A stretch of DNA of 64,000 nt from Lasiosphaeria ovina (taxonomy: Eukaryota > Ascomycota > Sordariomycetes > Sordariales > Lasiosphaeriaceae): positions 372,001 through 436,000 of the forward strand of contig JAULSN010000001.1 in NCBI GenBank assembly GCA_033439765.1, read 5' to 3'. The position numbers and the translations under genes are program-made. Below, one piece after another: positions 1 to 11,124 of the stretch. Position 1 is the first letter of the stretch. Each line of letters starts with the position of its first letter. The notes beneath the pieces are model-generated. The model was not told where the DNA came from, made no database searches, and was given only the letters and a program-made list of their open reading frames with translations.

Positions 1-1028
1 GACGGTGTTACGGAGGTACCAGGTACTGACCTAGATGAACCTAGGCTCGCTGGGGCTCACTTTGCCTTCAAGCCCATCTTATACCTCTTCAAGTTTTCCT
101 TACTCATGAGTCAGATCTGTTTGGCCCAGTGCTAACCCTAGCCGATGGAATAAAACAAGCTGGTTGTCTTGTTCTGTCTCACTGCACATGCTGCATGGCC
201 GGGGCAGTCCCCGTCCATTCCCCCGCTAGACAGAAGTGAGACTGTCGTCTGATGTTCACAATCATACAAAGACGGCTTTGACTTTTAGGCGTGTATCTTG
301 CATGCTAAAATCTGGCCTTCGACGTCATAGCGAAGATAAAGGCACCACAATGGTACTATATAGTATATACTAAATCGGGAAAAGAAGAGGGTCGAATCGT
401 CCGTGGCATCTGCCACCTAGTCTGAGCGAGCTAAACGTCTCTTTCAAGTCAAACTCGAAGAATGGCTGGCGTACCGTCATCTCTACGAATGTTTTCACCA
501 AATTCCCAGTATCCCACGATATATTCACCCTGCCAGATAACTACCAGTAAATTTGTTCTCGACCATGCTGAGCCACTGCGTCCTGAGCGAATTAGTCCGT
601 CTCTACGAAGAGGACGTTGCCGTTACCGAGTCTGATATCCGCATTCCATCACCATTCTCCACTGCCGTCTTTCAAAGCTCCGACTATCAAAAGCGTACTG
701 CTCTGCCGAAATTGGCTTGTTCTTTCCCAGAATGTCAACGACATCCTTGGCAGCAAGCCAGGATCTCCTCGACGGCCAGGTCACGGGCATCATAGCTGGA
801 GAGCTCTAATACCTCGTCAGGCTCGGCGGCCTCACTGACGAGGTCCAATGTTCATGGCAGACGAGATCAAGGTTGAAAAGGTAAACTGGATACAGGACAT
901 AGGATGATTTAATGGAGCGAGCCGGCCGCACCATCCAACGGCTCCCCAGAAAATCCCACGGATGGCAAGACGCACAGATTAGACTGCACAGGCATCCAAC
1001 TAGCAGCGGATGAGCTCACCGAGCAATC
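1..1028. other. Intergenic, no gene seen
   Basis: Only short overlapping open frames without recognisable protein character occur here. A gene entering from the left edge cannot be excluded, but no spliced frame could be followed. Nothing else is supported. Confidence 0.4.
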
Positions 1029-1624
1029 TCAATACATCGATAGGTAGGCAAATAAAATAGTCAACGCAATCATGGCCAGTCCGGCAAACGCACTTTCCAG
1101 GTGCGGCCATGACAAAATAGGACCCTTGGTGATCTCGTATAATTTGCTTAATAGCTGCACCGTATCAGCGGTAAAGCGGATAGATTCAAGAATTTCGAAA
1201 TGCAAAAGCGCATCTTCGTCACAACTACGGATCCCAGGGCAGTCTTGGTTCCTATCCGGGTTTCGGCGTTTCCAGTACAACACACCTCTCCCGCGGTACG
1301 GGTTTCGAACTTTTGCATATGAGAATAACTCATTATGGTGACCTAAAGACACGACCTAGGCCAAGGTAGACACCAAAGTTTGGTGCAAGACGTGGCGAAG
1401 GACGAATGGCAGCCGCGGGCGGAGCAGGCTCCTTCTTGACTCGTAACCAAGACATGTCCTCCAAACCAGGCTGGGTCTTCCGCCACCGGCATTGGCTGCC
1501 CGAGGGTCTTATTGAAGTTCTGCGTATTAATATACGTGGAGCGCACAAATGGCATCGGCAAAAGAACGGCCGGGCGAGCCGTGTGATGTGAGACAGGGGT
1601 TTCAAGGGGCTGGGACCACACCAA
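1029..1624 (-). pseudogene. Possible eroded coding sequence with C-terminal membrane segment
   Basis: Two neighbouring minus-strand frames look more protein-like than background. The upstream one (1343-1624) contains a stretch with FVRSTYINTQNFNKTLGQP and AEDPAWFGGHVLVT. The downstream one (1029-1352) contains LESIRFTADTVQLLSKLYE and ends in a hydrophobic segment (about 20 residues, LAMIALTILFAYL) right at the stop, like a tail anchor. The frames are not joined by an obvious GT-AG intron, and fragments seem to continue in a third frame, so this may be a decayed gene or a multi-exon gene I could not resolve. The family is not recognised. Confidence 0.22.
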
Positions 1625-3581
1625 AATCAGCGGCCTGTTGGCGAGCGAGCAGCCGAAGCACGTGCTTGGACGCTGAGGTCAACCGTCAAAAACGATGGGT
1701 TAGGCTAGCTTGGGAATGTAGTCCGACATGTCACGGCATGCACCCCCCGACAGGCAACCAGAGGGTGCCGGAATTTGGCAATCTCGATCACCTGCAATAT
1801 TGCGGCACTGCCGGCGCTGAGGGGCCAACTTCCCCAGCTCAATCCTTCTTCCCCAGGGTCTTTCCCCAATCACCCACCCATGGCTCCTGGCGACCTCGCC
1901 GACCTCGCTTGAGTGGCAGCCGTTCGGTACCGCCCCGAGCTAGAAAGGGTTGGCAAGGCGTCGCCTCATAATTACGGATAGAGAGCTACTAAAAAACTCT
2001 CTACATGGTGTGTTAAATTGGCACTTCGTCGAGGAACCGAACCTGAGCAATTATTACGTGGCGTGCGCGGATTCCAATTTGCCCACAACAGCAGCGGAGA
2101 AATCCGTAAGGTAAGTGAGAGACTCGAGGGGGGACAGAAAAGGGCGGCTGGTTTGTGACCGAGATTCAAAGTGCCGTTGATGCACTCACTCGCTGCAAGC
2201 CATCAGCCAACGATTCCAGTTCGGGGTAGTCGAATCTCTGTTGGGGTGACACCACTCCTTTATTTATTCGGTACCTCGCGTGCGTCATGTTCGGTCGGCC
2301 GTCTTGCTCTGCCCTCGCCGCAGTGCACGTCACCAGTGGACGACCGCTTCTAGTTGCAATGGAACCCAACCCAACCCCGACGATAGCACCCGTGCCGTGA
2401 ACCCACTTCAACCCACAACTTTAACCCCCGCCTTCTCCAGTCCCCACACTAAGCAGCCTGTCACTCGCTCCGCTCTTCTGCCACGAGCCGTGTCAAGTCT
2501 GTGCGCATGCAGGTGCCTCTGCACGCTCGAGCATTGGAAGTTGCGGAGCCTGCCCGCCAGAAATTAGAGCACCAAGACACTAGCCGTTGCCCGCAACGAA
2601 CTGTCAAAGGGGCTTGGCAGGCAGCTGTCAAGGCTGACAAGGGCTTGAACTGCAGCGGGCAGACAGCGAGACGGGGGATCGTCGAAACCTGCCACCACCG
2701 GCCAGCTCATTCTGGAGAGCTAGGCAACCTTAGCCGCATGAGCCAGTGTGCCAAACCTGCTGTCACAATGCCAATGCCGCCACCAGCGAAAAACGCTTCT
2801 GCCGTCGGGAACGATGGCCAGCCAAGGTCCAGCCAAGTCTAGGCTCTAGTGGCTCGGGATACGGATTCATAGCGTTCTTTTCACGGCCAGCAGCGCACGA
2901 GGAATTGAAGCACCTCGAGAGTTGAGAGTCAACAACAGGACTCGGCTCAACCACAGACATGTCAACAGGGCCAGGACCAGGGCCAGGGCCAGGGCACCTC
3001 CTTGACCTTCCACGTCCGCCGTTGCGTTGCACAAGCACAAGCCGAATTGACTGATCAGTGAGGTGACTGCCGTAGAGTGCGGCCCCGTCCCGGCCGCAGA
3101 AGGCAATTCAGCCAATGCCCACACACCCCTCCAAACACAAATGCTTGGCTCATCATCAGTCCTGAAGCAGCGCAGGCGCATGGCCTGCCGTCCCGGAGAG
3201 CTGGCCTCCTCAGACACCTACGCTTGCCCGGAACCGCCCTTCCCAACCAGGCCAGGCCAGTCCAGTTCGTGTCGTGTCGTGTCAGCACCATCCACATCCA
3301 TCGGCAGCCAGGGCGGACAGGGGAGGCACCGATTAACACCACCCAGCTGCGGATATAGCCGCCATTGCAAGAGTTGCTGTCATTATCTCCCCCCCCCGCC
3401 CTCCCCGCCTGTTCCCTGCCCTCTGCTCCCATCAACTACGTACTACCTATCAGTACTCTGTTTATGTGCCGCCACTGCTAAGCACCAAACACTTGCGACA
3501 AAAGAAGAGAGAAAAAAGCATGTGCAGAGGCCAGAGCAAGAGTCGGAGTTATCAGACTTCGACCTTGGGGTCTGCAGCATC
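1625..3581. other. Intergenic / upstream region of the Pth11-like gene
   Basis: No gene is supported. The stretch holds a short CCAGGG hexamer repeat near 2971-2996 and a C-rich pyrimidine tract near 3390-3425, as is common in fungal promoters and 5' leaders. The long plus-strand frame starting at 3063 is just the leader running in frame into the real coding start at 3582. Confidence 0.5.
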
Positions 3582-5404
3582 ATGAGCCAGAGCACCAGCT
3601 CGCCGACATCGCCGCCCCCGCCCCCGCCCACGGGTTCTCCTCCCTCGGGCGCTCCTCCCGCACCGCCGCCCGGTGCCCCGCCGCCCTATGGCAACCCGGC
3701 CGACCTCGCCCACGACTCGCGCCAGGCTAACATATACGCCGCTGCCGTGCTATGCTGGGCCATTTCCGCCCTGTTTGTCGCCCTGCGCTTCTACACCAGA
3801 GGCTTCCTCATCCGCGTCTTGGGGCCCTCCGACTGGAGCATTCTGCTGTCATTGGTACGTTGACCCCTTGACGGACCAGTTGTTCCCTGTCTGTAGTTCT
3901 AACTCGCCTCTTAGATATTTGCGGGCGCTACCTGCGCTTCGGTGATAGAACGTCAGTTGCGTCCCTATCATTTTCCGCTCCTTGCTTCTCTTTTCTCCGT
4001 TCTCCGGAGGCTCACAATCGCTTTGCAGAGGCCATACATGGCTCGGGCCGACATATCTGGGACCTCAATCCCGCCGACACGCCGTCCGCCATAGCGTGGG
4101 GAAGAGTACGCATATCCCTTTCCGGGCCCTCTTCCTGCATCACCAATCGACGTGGTGTAGCATCCCCCTGAATCCCCAGACTAACATTTTGTACCACTCG
4201 CTTCTCCCAGGCGGCATGGTACGGGCTCCTATTCTACGCCTTGACGCTATGTTTCTCCAAGGTCTCGATCCTGCTGCTCTACATCCACCTGTTCAGCTTC
4301 CGGTGGGCGCGGCTCGGCGGCCAGATCCTGCTGAGCATCGTCGCCGTGTCGACCGTGTACATGGCCGCCACCATCTTCACCGCCTGCATCCCGCTGCGCT
4401 CGTACTGGGACTTTAACCTCAAGCAGCAGTACTGCCACCCACAGAGCATCTGGTGGTCCAACACGGGCCTGCACATGGCCACCGACTTCCTCATCTTCCT
4501 GCTGCCCATGCCCGTCGTGTGGACCATCCTGCTGCCCCGCCGCCAGAAGCTGATCCTGTCTGGCGTGTTTGGCCTGGGCTTTGTGTAAGGCCCTCCTTCC
4601 CACATAAACTGTGAAAAGAAAAGCCAAGTACTGACAAGCCCCCCCCCCCCCCCCCCCCCCGGCAGCGTGTGCTTCATTTCGATCCTGCGCCTGATACAGC
4701 TGATCCAGGTGGAAAACTACCCGAACCCAGACTTCACGTGGTCGGCGGCCGAGCTGTCGTACCTGACGGTGGTGGAGATCAACGGCGCCATCGTGTGCGC
4801 GTGCGTCATGACGCTCAAGCCGTTCGTGGCGCGGTACCTGCCGGGCCTGCTGGGCGGCGGGGGATCGGGCGGGAGCGGCGGCGACAACCACATCAACAAC
4901 ACGCTCGCGCCGCCGACGATCGGGTCGCGGCCGACGGCGCCCGAGGCGGGGGCAGACCGCGGCAAGCGCCGTGGCGGCGCCGGCAGCGGCAGCGGCAGCA
5001 CGTGGGTGGACAGCGGCTATGTGGAGCTCGACGAGGACGCGTGGGGCGTCGTCGACGTCGTCGAGCTGGCCGAACACAAGGACGGCCACGGCCGCGCCCT
5101 ACCGGTCCGCGACGGGGACGGGGATGACAGCAGCACCGCCGCCAGTCCCACGGGCACGAGCATCACTGCCGCGACCAACAAGAATAACAATAACAGCAAC
5201 AGCAACAGCAACAATAATAGCAGCAACGAAAGTGACAACGATAACGGGGGCTCGGCACCGGAAAACGGGAACGGGAATGGTAACAGAAACGAAAACGGAC
5301 ACGGGCACGGGCACGGGGAAAATTCCATTAGCATCGATGATACCAGGAGGGAGGAGGCGGCGGCGGTAGTGCAGGTTGAAATGGACGTTGTCAAGGTGGA
5401 TTGA
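3582..5404 (+). CDS. Rhodopsin-domain (Pth11/SAT5-like) seven-helix membrane protein
   Basis: Five exons: 3582-3854, 3915-3951, 4029-4105, 4211-4584 and 4666-5404, giving about 499 aa. All junctions are GT-AG and keep frame. The protein has a Pro-rich N-terminus (residues about 5-45), then hydrophobic helices beginning NIYAAAVLCWAISALFVALR. The family-typical segments follow: WYGLLFYALTLCFSKVSILL, a Cys-containing extracellular part (AC-P before YWDF, then QYCHPQSIWWSN), and TDFLIFLLPMPVVW. After the last helix (around residue 310) comes a long cytoplasmic tail rich in Gly, Asn and Ser. The family is the fungal rhodopsin domain (formerly DUF3328/SAT5-like, related to Pth11 receptors), which acts in the plasma membrane; several members sense surfaces or host cues, but the ligand here is unknown. 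The ATG at 3582 is chosen because the upstream frame has no protein character. Intron 4 carries a run of 22 C before its acceptor. Confidence 0.85.
4639..4660 (+). repeat. C22 homopolymer between branch site and acceptor of intron 4
   Basis: Twenty-two consecutive C residues separate a CTGAC branch-like site (about 4631-4635) from the GGCAG acceptor ending at 4665 in the Pth11-like gene. Such runs vary by replication slippage. Confidence 0.9.
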
Positions 5405-6385
5405 TTTCCCCACTCCAGGAAACCTGGTAGTTAACTGTAATTTACCAGGGCAGTTATCTGGATTTGAAGCATCTCTCGAAGCAAGACGCGGTTTTGGCTG
5501 CATCATTTGTTTGTTTGTTTGTTTGTTTGTTTGCTTATCGATCAGGGGCTTGGTCTGGCGCGTTACGGTTGTTGGGTTATTGCTTCAAGGCGAGGTCTGA
5601 ACTGGTTGGTGTTTACTGAACTTTAGTATTTACTGTTTAATCCACAATTTCCAGTCGACCATACTTATTATTCCTTTCGTTTTTCTTTTCCTTTTCACGT
5701 TCGCGAGGCTGGTTGAAGATGGGTTTATATCTTCCATGCGTTTGAAAGTCACGACTAGTAGTTATTCTCTCCAGACTCAGCCCCAAGATCCCCGCAGTTG
5801 AATTAATTTTGTTGACTAGACGTGGCTTTCGAAAGAGAGGCCGCGCTTAACTGGTTATTATAGTCTTCAGTCGTAGCTCACTGCAAACCAAATTTTACAG
5901 TTTTACTACATAAAGACTTCCTATCTCAATAATCACATTCGTAGAATCTCATCATTGGACAATAGCCGTGCTCGAGAGGAAATCAACGCTTATCAACCAT
6001 GCAGATTAGTTATGAAACAATTTCAACGAGGCAAAGGGGTCTGAAAGTCTCACGGCGTGTAGTACGCTGTGGAAAACCCTCCTCAAGAGAGTAGACAAAT
6101 GAATAAATAACAATAAAGTTCTGTTCCAACTAACTGACCACATTGCGATACTTGCCATCAACTACCCACCTTATACGGAGATCTAGATCTCCTTACCAGT
6201 AATGCTTAGTTCCGGGATAATATATGTCTTAAACAATTTTGTAGCTAGTAGCCCCTTTATGCAAAACGCTGAACTAATGTGCCGCCAAAGATTAAATAAA
6301 GGAAAAGAAGTAGCCAAAAGGGGTGCAATAGCAACTGTTACATGGCAGAATAGAGTATTATACTAGTACAAGGAAGCCAGCCAGC
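5405..6385. other. Convergent 3' region with (TTTG)7
   Basis: This lies between the ends of the Pth11-like gene (plus) and RTC1 (minus). A (TTTG)7 microsatellite occupies 5506-5533. The rest is AT-rich and consistent with two facing 3' untranslated regions; no open frame of interest is seen. Confidence 0.6.
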
Positions 6386-9300
6386 TCATCGCTTCTCCTC
6401 GGTTGGCATAAACTTGACGCTTTTCCTCCGCTCCCTCTCGACCCGTTCGCCGCCACGGCCCGGACTGGAGCTCAAGATGCTGGCGCCAGCGCGTGCACCG
6501 GGGCTGGGATTGTTCCCCCCTATGCCCATGGAGCTCAGGATGCCTGTGCCGACGCGCGAGCCTCCACCACCGGCACCTTGGTGGCTTCCCCCTGCCCACA
6601 GCGTCTCGCGCACGCTCTCGACTGCGCGGCTCTGGGCCACCTCGTCGCCGTCGCGGCGGACACTGTATTCCGCGCTGAAGCCGCCGCCGCTCTGGTTCGC
6701 GTCGCTGCGGCGGTCGCCCCCGAGCGGTATGATGAGCTCTGCCTCGGACAAAGCCGCTGACCGATTGGCTCCGCGGGTAGCCTCGCGGACTGCGCGGCTG
6801 GACACTTCGTCCGTTCTCCCGGCAGTGCTGTCGGCACGGAAGCGACCCGACAGACAGGCGTGCCCGCATCCGTCGAGTGGGCAGTAACCGCCACTGGAGT
6901 CGAGGTCGCGCGGCGTGTCGGCTGCCTGCTGTTCCCACTCGAACGTGGCGTGCCACCCCTGGAGACATGAAGAGTGGCCGCCGTGGCTGCACCCAGGGCA
7001 GTACCACCACGTTGCCAGGATGGGCTCTTCATCGTCCGACTCACCTGAATCACCGGCCCAGTCGACGTGAAGGAGCGACGCGGGCGGCAGCTTAGGCACT
7101 TTGTCTCGCTCGCCACAAATAGCGCACGGCGCCATGACGGCCTGACAGCGCTCGCAACGCCAGGCTGTTGCGGTCGACTCAGAAGAGCGTTCAACTTCGC
7201 GCGGCTTGCGGCAAGTTGAACAAAAAAAACCAACCTGGACGCCCTCCTGCAGCGGGGCGGAGATTGCAGGATAGTTGTCACCCCAACTAGACAATACACC
7301 TCCAGGCCAGCCCTTGATCGAAAGCTTGCGAAGAACTGCTGCCTCAACAAATAGTTTCATGTTCATTAGGCGGGAGTGGTGCTGGCGGAGGATGGCAGCG
7401 GCCTGAAAAGAATTGATCACATCTTCAGGGACCAGAGGTTTAAGGAGCAGAACAATTGCTGAAGCGCTCAGGGCCGAAGACTTGGTCTCAAAGGCCAGGG
7501 CCTTGGAAATAAGCGAGTATGGCTGGAGCGGGGACGAGGCACTGATCGAAAAGGAAGAGGACTCGCGTACTGGGTGTGGGTAAGGCGGATCTTGAGCCCA
7601 AGGTAGGTAGTCTGTCTCAATAATGTATGGCAGTCTTTGGTCTCCCTCGGGCTCGATATGCCCCGGCACATTGAGTGGGGATCGCCGGGAAATGGAGCCA
7701 ACCGAAAACCCAGCATCTGTCTGTGAAGGGTATCGTGACTCATAACTGTCAGTTGTGGTTTGTGTTATCATGTGGTGTTCATCCGTGAAGGCGGTGAGGT
7801 TGGTCTCGGTCCGTTCCAAGGGCCGACGAAACGGTGTGCCGCCTAGACGTTCTGGCGACTCGTCTATCTGCTTACCGCGGATGCGGCTCTCGAATTCTCC
7901 ATCGTCGCTCCCACTCGCGTGTCGCATCTCTGACAGAATTGAAGAATCGGTCGCTTGCCTGGGCATACTGCTGCCTGACGAATGCGTAAGCCCTGTGGCC
8001 CGCCTGCTCCCATCCGAAGTTGAGAACAGTCGGCTGAAGCTGTCGTCTGAATCATGCCGCATCACCCCCTTTCGCACCCGGATTGGGGAGCCCGGGTCTC
8101 TGATATCAAGGCCGTGAGGCCTCTGTCTCGAAAATGGGACATCAATGGCCTTGCTCAGGGCCTCGGCATCATAAAAGTCGTACCCTTCGGTGCTTGCCTG
8201 TGTTGTCTCGCTATCTTGGCTCGCAACAGAGAGCGGAGCAGAGTCCAACCGCCGCCGTGCCTCTAAGGAGTGGGGTTGGATCGCTGGAGGAAGCGTGAAG
8301 CTCTCTGGCTCAATGATGGGAGTGAGCTTCTTCCCACGACTGTCGTCGTAGAAACCTGCGCCCCCTGCGTGGTCTTGAACAGGTCGGGCAAGAGGCGTCG
8401 GAACGTTGGAGGTGCTCTCCAACTCCTCAGAGAGCAGGGATCGTGGTGCTGCTTTGTCTAGGCTACTAAGTGACATGAGCTTGCGGGGTGTTTCTTCACC
8501 ATCCATGGGAGTATCTATCGATACGCCGAAAGAATGCCCCATGGCCTTGATCTTATTTCCTGCCCTCCTCTTAATGGAGGATGGGTCGTTGAGATGGTCC
8601 ATGCGGCATTCGAGATGGTACTGTGCCCGCCTCCGGAGGACCAGATCTATGCCATACGCAAGGATTCGCCACGTTTGCGCAAGCCGAAACTTATTGACCT
8701 GCTCCGCAGCCTCGGCATAATGCTCGAGGATGGCGGCGACCCGCTCTGGCATCGATCTGCCCCCTGGCGAAAAGGGGAGTTCTTTGTAGAGGGTTTCAAG
8801 GTAGTTCGCAGAGAGGTACTCGTAGACATGGACATTTGCTGACGCAGGGACGTGCCCAATGGCCATGGACTGTTGGGGCTTGTATATGCCCGTGACTTGG
8901 ATCGTCTGGTCGAGCGACAAGACGTCGTCTATACCAGAGCCTGTCGGGGGGGTGGTGCTAGACACATGGGCGGGGCGAGCGCTTGGGCGCCGTCTCCGGC
9001 TGCCGCGGCGTCTCGGCCCCAAGAAACTCCCGAGTACATCGTCCTCGGAATCGCTGCGGCTCACACTGAACCTGGGCGTCGTCGGGCTAGGGTTGTATGA
9101 GGGCATCTGGAGGCTATCGGAATGTAAAATCTGCGGGCGGGGGCGGTGCGACGGAGCACGCTCGTCCAAAAACATTACAACCTCTCCCCTCGGAGAAAAA
9201 GACATTGTGGACACTGCCTGGCGGTCGATGACCTTGGGCGCAGACGTGACGTCACACTGGTTGAAGAGACAGTCCTCGCCAGCAGTCCAAAGAAGGTTCT

Positions 9301-10450
9301 GGTCGCGCCAGAGCAGCGCGTTGGGCGAGCTCTCAAACCTTTGGATTTCCCGGTAGGGCATAGTGGGCCGGGCGAGGTCCCAAATATGCACACCAATAAT
9401 GCCAAACTTCTTCTGGCTAATCTCGTCGTACGAAATGGCAATCTGCGAGGACCGCTTGCCCTGGGCGGTTGCAGACCACTGGCCCGGGCGCCAGGCAAGG
9501 GCAGACACGGGCGCCGGGGTCGAGATGGTCCACTTGGGCTTCTGCCTCTTGTCGGCCGTCTTAGACATGTCCCAGACGTGGCACTTGCTGTCCCAGCCAG
9601 CGCTGGCGAGGTGTTCACCGTCGGCGTGCCAGGCGATGGACGAGCACGTCGTGTCGTGGGCATTGATGCGCAGAAGGGGTGCGCTGGCTTTGCGGAGATC
9701 CCACTTGAGCACAACGCCCTTCTCGGTGCCGCAGGCGAAGAGGAAGCCGTCCTTGGGCGACCACTGCACCTGGCGCACGCCATCGGCGTTGCACTTGTAC
9801 GTCTGGACAGCGCGAAAGGTGATACCTGTGCGGGCCTGGATGGGCATGTGGAGGTCGATGAGGCGCACGAGGCCGTCCTGGCTGCCCGAGAGCACGTAGG
9901 TGCCACGGTGGGGGTTGATGTCCAAGGCATTGACCTGGCGCGAGTCCTCACGGATCTGGACGAACTCGATGCCACTGGAGCCAGCGCGCATCAAGTCGTA
10001 CTTGAAGATCTTGCCACCGGCGCAGGCAGTGAATATGGACGAAGTATTCTGCCAGCCGCCCCACTTGACGTCGCGGATCGAGAGCTGGTCGGCCGAGGAC
10101 GATGACGACGAGCCGGCGCCGGCAGCGCTGCGGAAGGCGGGCTCGGTCAGGAGGGCGCGCAGGTCGAGGGCGTCGCGGATAGCCAGGCCGTCAATGGAGA
10201 CGGTCCGCAGCACATGGCGGCCGGCGAGGACGGCCGAGTGGCCGTCCGGCGAAATGTCGATGCATCCGATGGGGACGCCAGCCGAGTAGGAGGCGTTTTG
10301 CGATGCGATGGGGCGGTACTCGTGGATGAGGGGCGAGCTGGTGATGCCTCCGCCCACCGATGTCGGCATCGACGTGTCGTGAACCGACTCGATGGCCGAC
10401 TTGCCCAGCAGCTTGCGCATGATCTTGCCCTGGTTGCCGATATTATACAT
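6386..10450 (-). CDS. RTC1: Rtc1/Sea2 (WDR24-like) WD-repeat and zinc-finger subunit of the SEA/GATOR2 complex
   Basis: An uninterrupted frame of 1354 aa. The first 400 residues hold WD40 repeats (for example LSGSQDGLVRLIDLH, WSPKDGFLFACGTEKGVVLKWDLR and SIAWHADGEHLASAGWDSKCHVWD), forming a beta-propeller. A long disordered, Ser-rich middle follows. Around residues 1075-1200 lies a Cys/His zinc-binding region (CSTC, CERC, CAICGE, WWYCPGCSHGGHSSCLQGW, CPLDGCGHAC), the RING-like end typical of Rtc1/Sea2 and WDR24. In yeast and animals this protein sits on the vacuole/lysosome membrane and relays amino-acid signals to TORC1. A second Met at residue 11 (MRKLLGKSA) may be the true start because it begins the conserved N-terminus. 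About 150 Gly/Ser/Arg-rich residues follow the zinc region. It is divergent from cactin. Confidence 0.9.
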   Translation of the reverse strand: MYNIGNQGKIMRKLLGKSAIESVHDTSMPTSVGGGITSSPLIHEYRPIASQNASYSAGVPIGCIDISPDGHSAVLAGRHVLRTVSIDGLAIRDALDLRALLTEPAFRSAAGAGSSSSSSADQLSIRDVKWGGWQNTSSIFTACAGGKIFKYDLMRAGSSGIEFVQIREDSRQVNALDINPHRGTYVLSGSQDGLVRLIDLHMPIQARTGITFRAVQTYKCNADGVRQVQWSPKDGFLFACGTEKGVVLKWDLRKASAPLLRINAHDTTCSSIAWHADGEHLASAGWDSKCHVWDMSKTADKRQKPKWTISTPAPVSALAWRPGQWSATAQGKRSSQIAISYDEISQKKFGIIGVHIWDLARPTMPYREIQRFESSPNALLWRDQNLLWTAGEDCLFNQCDVTSAPKVIDRQAVSTMSFSPRGEVVMFLDERAPSHRPRPQILHSDSLQMPSYNPSPTTPRFSVSRSDSEDDVLGSFLGPRRRGSRRRRPSARPAHVSSTTPPTGSGIDDVLSLDQTIQVTGIYKPQQSMAIGHVPASANVHVYEYLSANYLETLYKELPFSPGGRSMPERVAAILEHYAEAAEQVNKFRLAQTWRILAYGIDLVLRRRAQYHLECRMDHLNDPSSIKRRAGNKIKAMGHSFGVSIDTPMDGEETPRKLMSLSSLDKAAPRSLLSEELESTSNVPTPLARPVQDHAGGAGFYDDSRGKKLTPIIEPESFTLPPAIQPHSLEARRRLDSAPLSVASQDSETTQASTEGYDFYDAEALSKAIDVPFSRQRPHGLDIRDPGSPIRVRKGVMRHDSDDSFSRLFSTSDGSRRATGLTHSSGSSMPRQATDSSILSEMRHASGSDDGEFESRIRGKQIDESPERLGGTPFRRPLERTETNLTAFTDEHHMITQTTTDSYESRYPSQTDAGFSVGSISRRSPLNVPGHIEPEGDQRLPYIIETDYLPWAQDPPYPHPVRESSSFSISASSPLQPYSLISKALAFETKSSALSASAIVLLLKPLVPEDVINSFQAAAILRQHHSRLMNMKLFVEAAVLRKLSIKGWPGGVLSSWGDNYPAISAPLQEGVQVGFFCSTCRKPREVERSSESTATAWRCERCQAVMAPCAICGERDKVPKLPPASLLHVDWAGDSGESDDEEPILATWWYCPGCSHGGHSSCLQGWHATFEWEQQAADTPRDLDSSGGYCPLDGCGHACLSGRFRADSTAGRTDEVSSRAVREATRGANRSAALSEAELIIPLGGDRRSDANQSGGGFSAEYSVRRDGDEVAQSRAVESVRETLWAGGSHQGAGGGGSRVGTGILSSMGIGGNNPSPGARAGASILSSSPGRGGERVERERRKSVKFMPTEEKR

Positions 10451-11124
10451 GCTGGCCCAGCGTACGCGGCGTCGGGCGGCTCCTCACGGCGCGTAACGCG
10501 GACATTGTGGTCGCATGTCGAATGTCGGTCGGTCGGTCGGTCAGGTTAGGTCAGGTCGTGATGTTTCCAATGAGGTTGCATATAGAAGGTCGGGGAAGGG
10601 ACGTTCCATGCTCCAGTTCGAGGTTGACGTGCAGCGCACCGCAGCGGCAGGCCAGCTCGCCAAAGCCAACGCCCCGCCCAGATCCACTGTGGGTATCGCG
10701 AGCGTGGCCTGCTGCAGCGCTAACAGCCGGTGTTCTTCAGCGCAGCTGCCAGTTTAGCGCAATTCTGCAGGCTTTCACCGCCCTCGCAGATGTAGTCAGG
10801 GTCGGTGTTGGTAAGGTAATCGGTACAGTGCTCCGTACATCCATACTGTATGTGTGTACATACGTATGTACATACAGATACAGCGTAACAATGGATGGAT
10901 GTGGGGCCCTCCAGCCGCCGCGTCTTTGATCCCATGTTCTGCCGCCACTCAACTATAATCAATTGTTCCACTCCGTAGACCGCTGCCTGCCTTTCCCCAA
11001 CACGCATAATCTCAGCGGCCAGATCCAGACGCGTGCCACCACACTGTTTCCTACTCTGCGATAGCATACTTCCGACCCCCCACCCCCATCCTCATCCTTC
11101 TCCGCGCGCGGGTCTCTGCTCACC
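10451..11124. promoter_or_regulatory. Divergent promoter region RTC1 / cactin
   Basis: This 674-bp spacer separates two divergent starts. It contains a GGTC tetranucleotide run near 10526-10541, a perfect 18-bp palindrome at 10855-10872 embedded in TACATAC-type repeats, and a C-rich patch just before the cactin ATG. Binding proteins are not identifiable from sequence alone. Confidence 0.5.
10855..10872. repeat. Perfect 18-bp palindrome
   Basis: TGTACATACGTATGTACA reads identically on both strands. It sits in the RTC1/cactin divergent spacer, 253 bp upstream of the cactin ATG, and is flanked by further GTATGT and CATACA steps. Confidence 0.9.

Noticed and set aside
4247..5089. 280-aa minus-strand open frame opposite the Pth11-like gene
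   Set aside because: Antisense shadow of GC-rich coding sequence; Arg/Ala/Val/Gly-rich composition and crosses the intron of the real gene.
9146..10105. 319-aa plus-strand open frame opposite RTC1
   Set aside because: Antisense shadow of the WD-repeat coding region.
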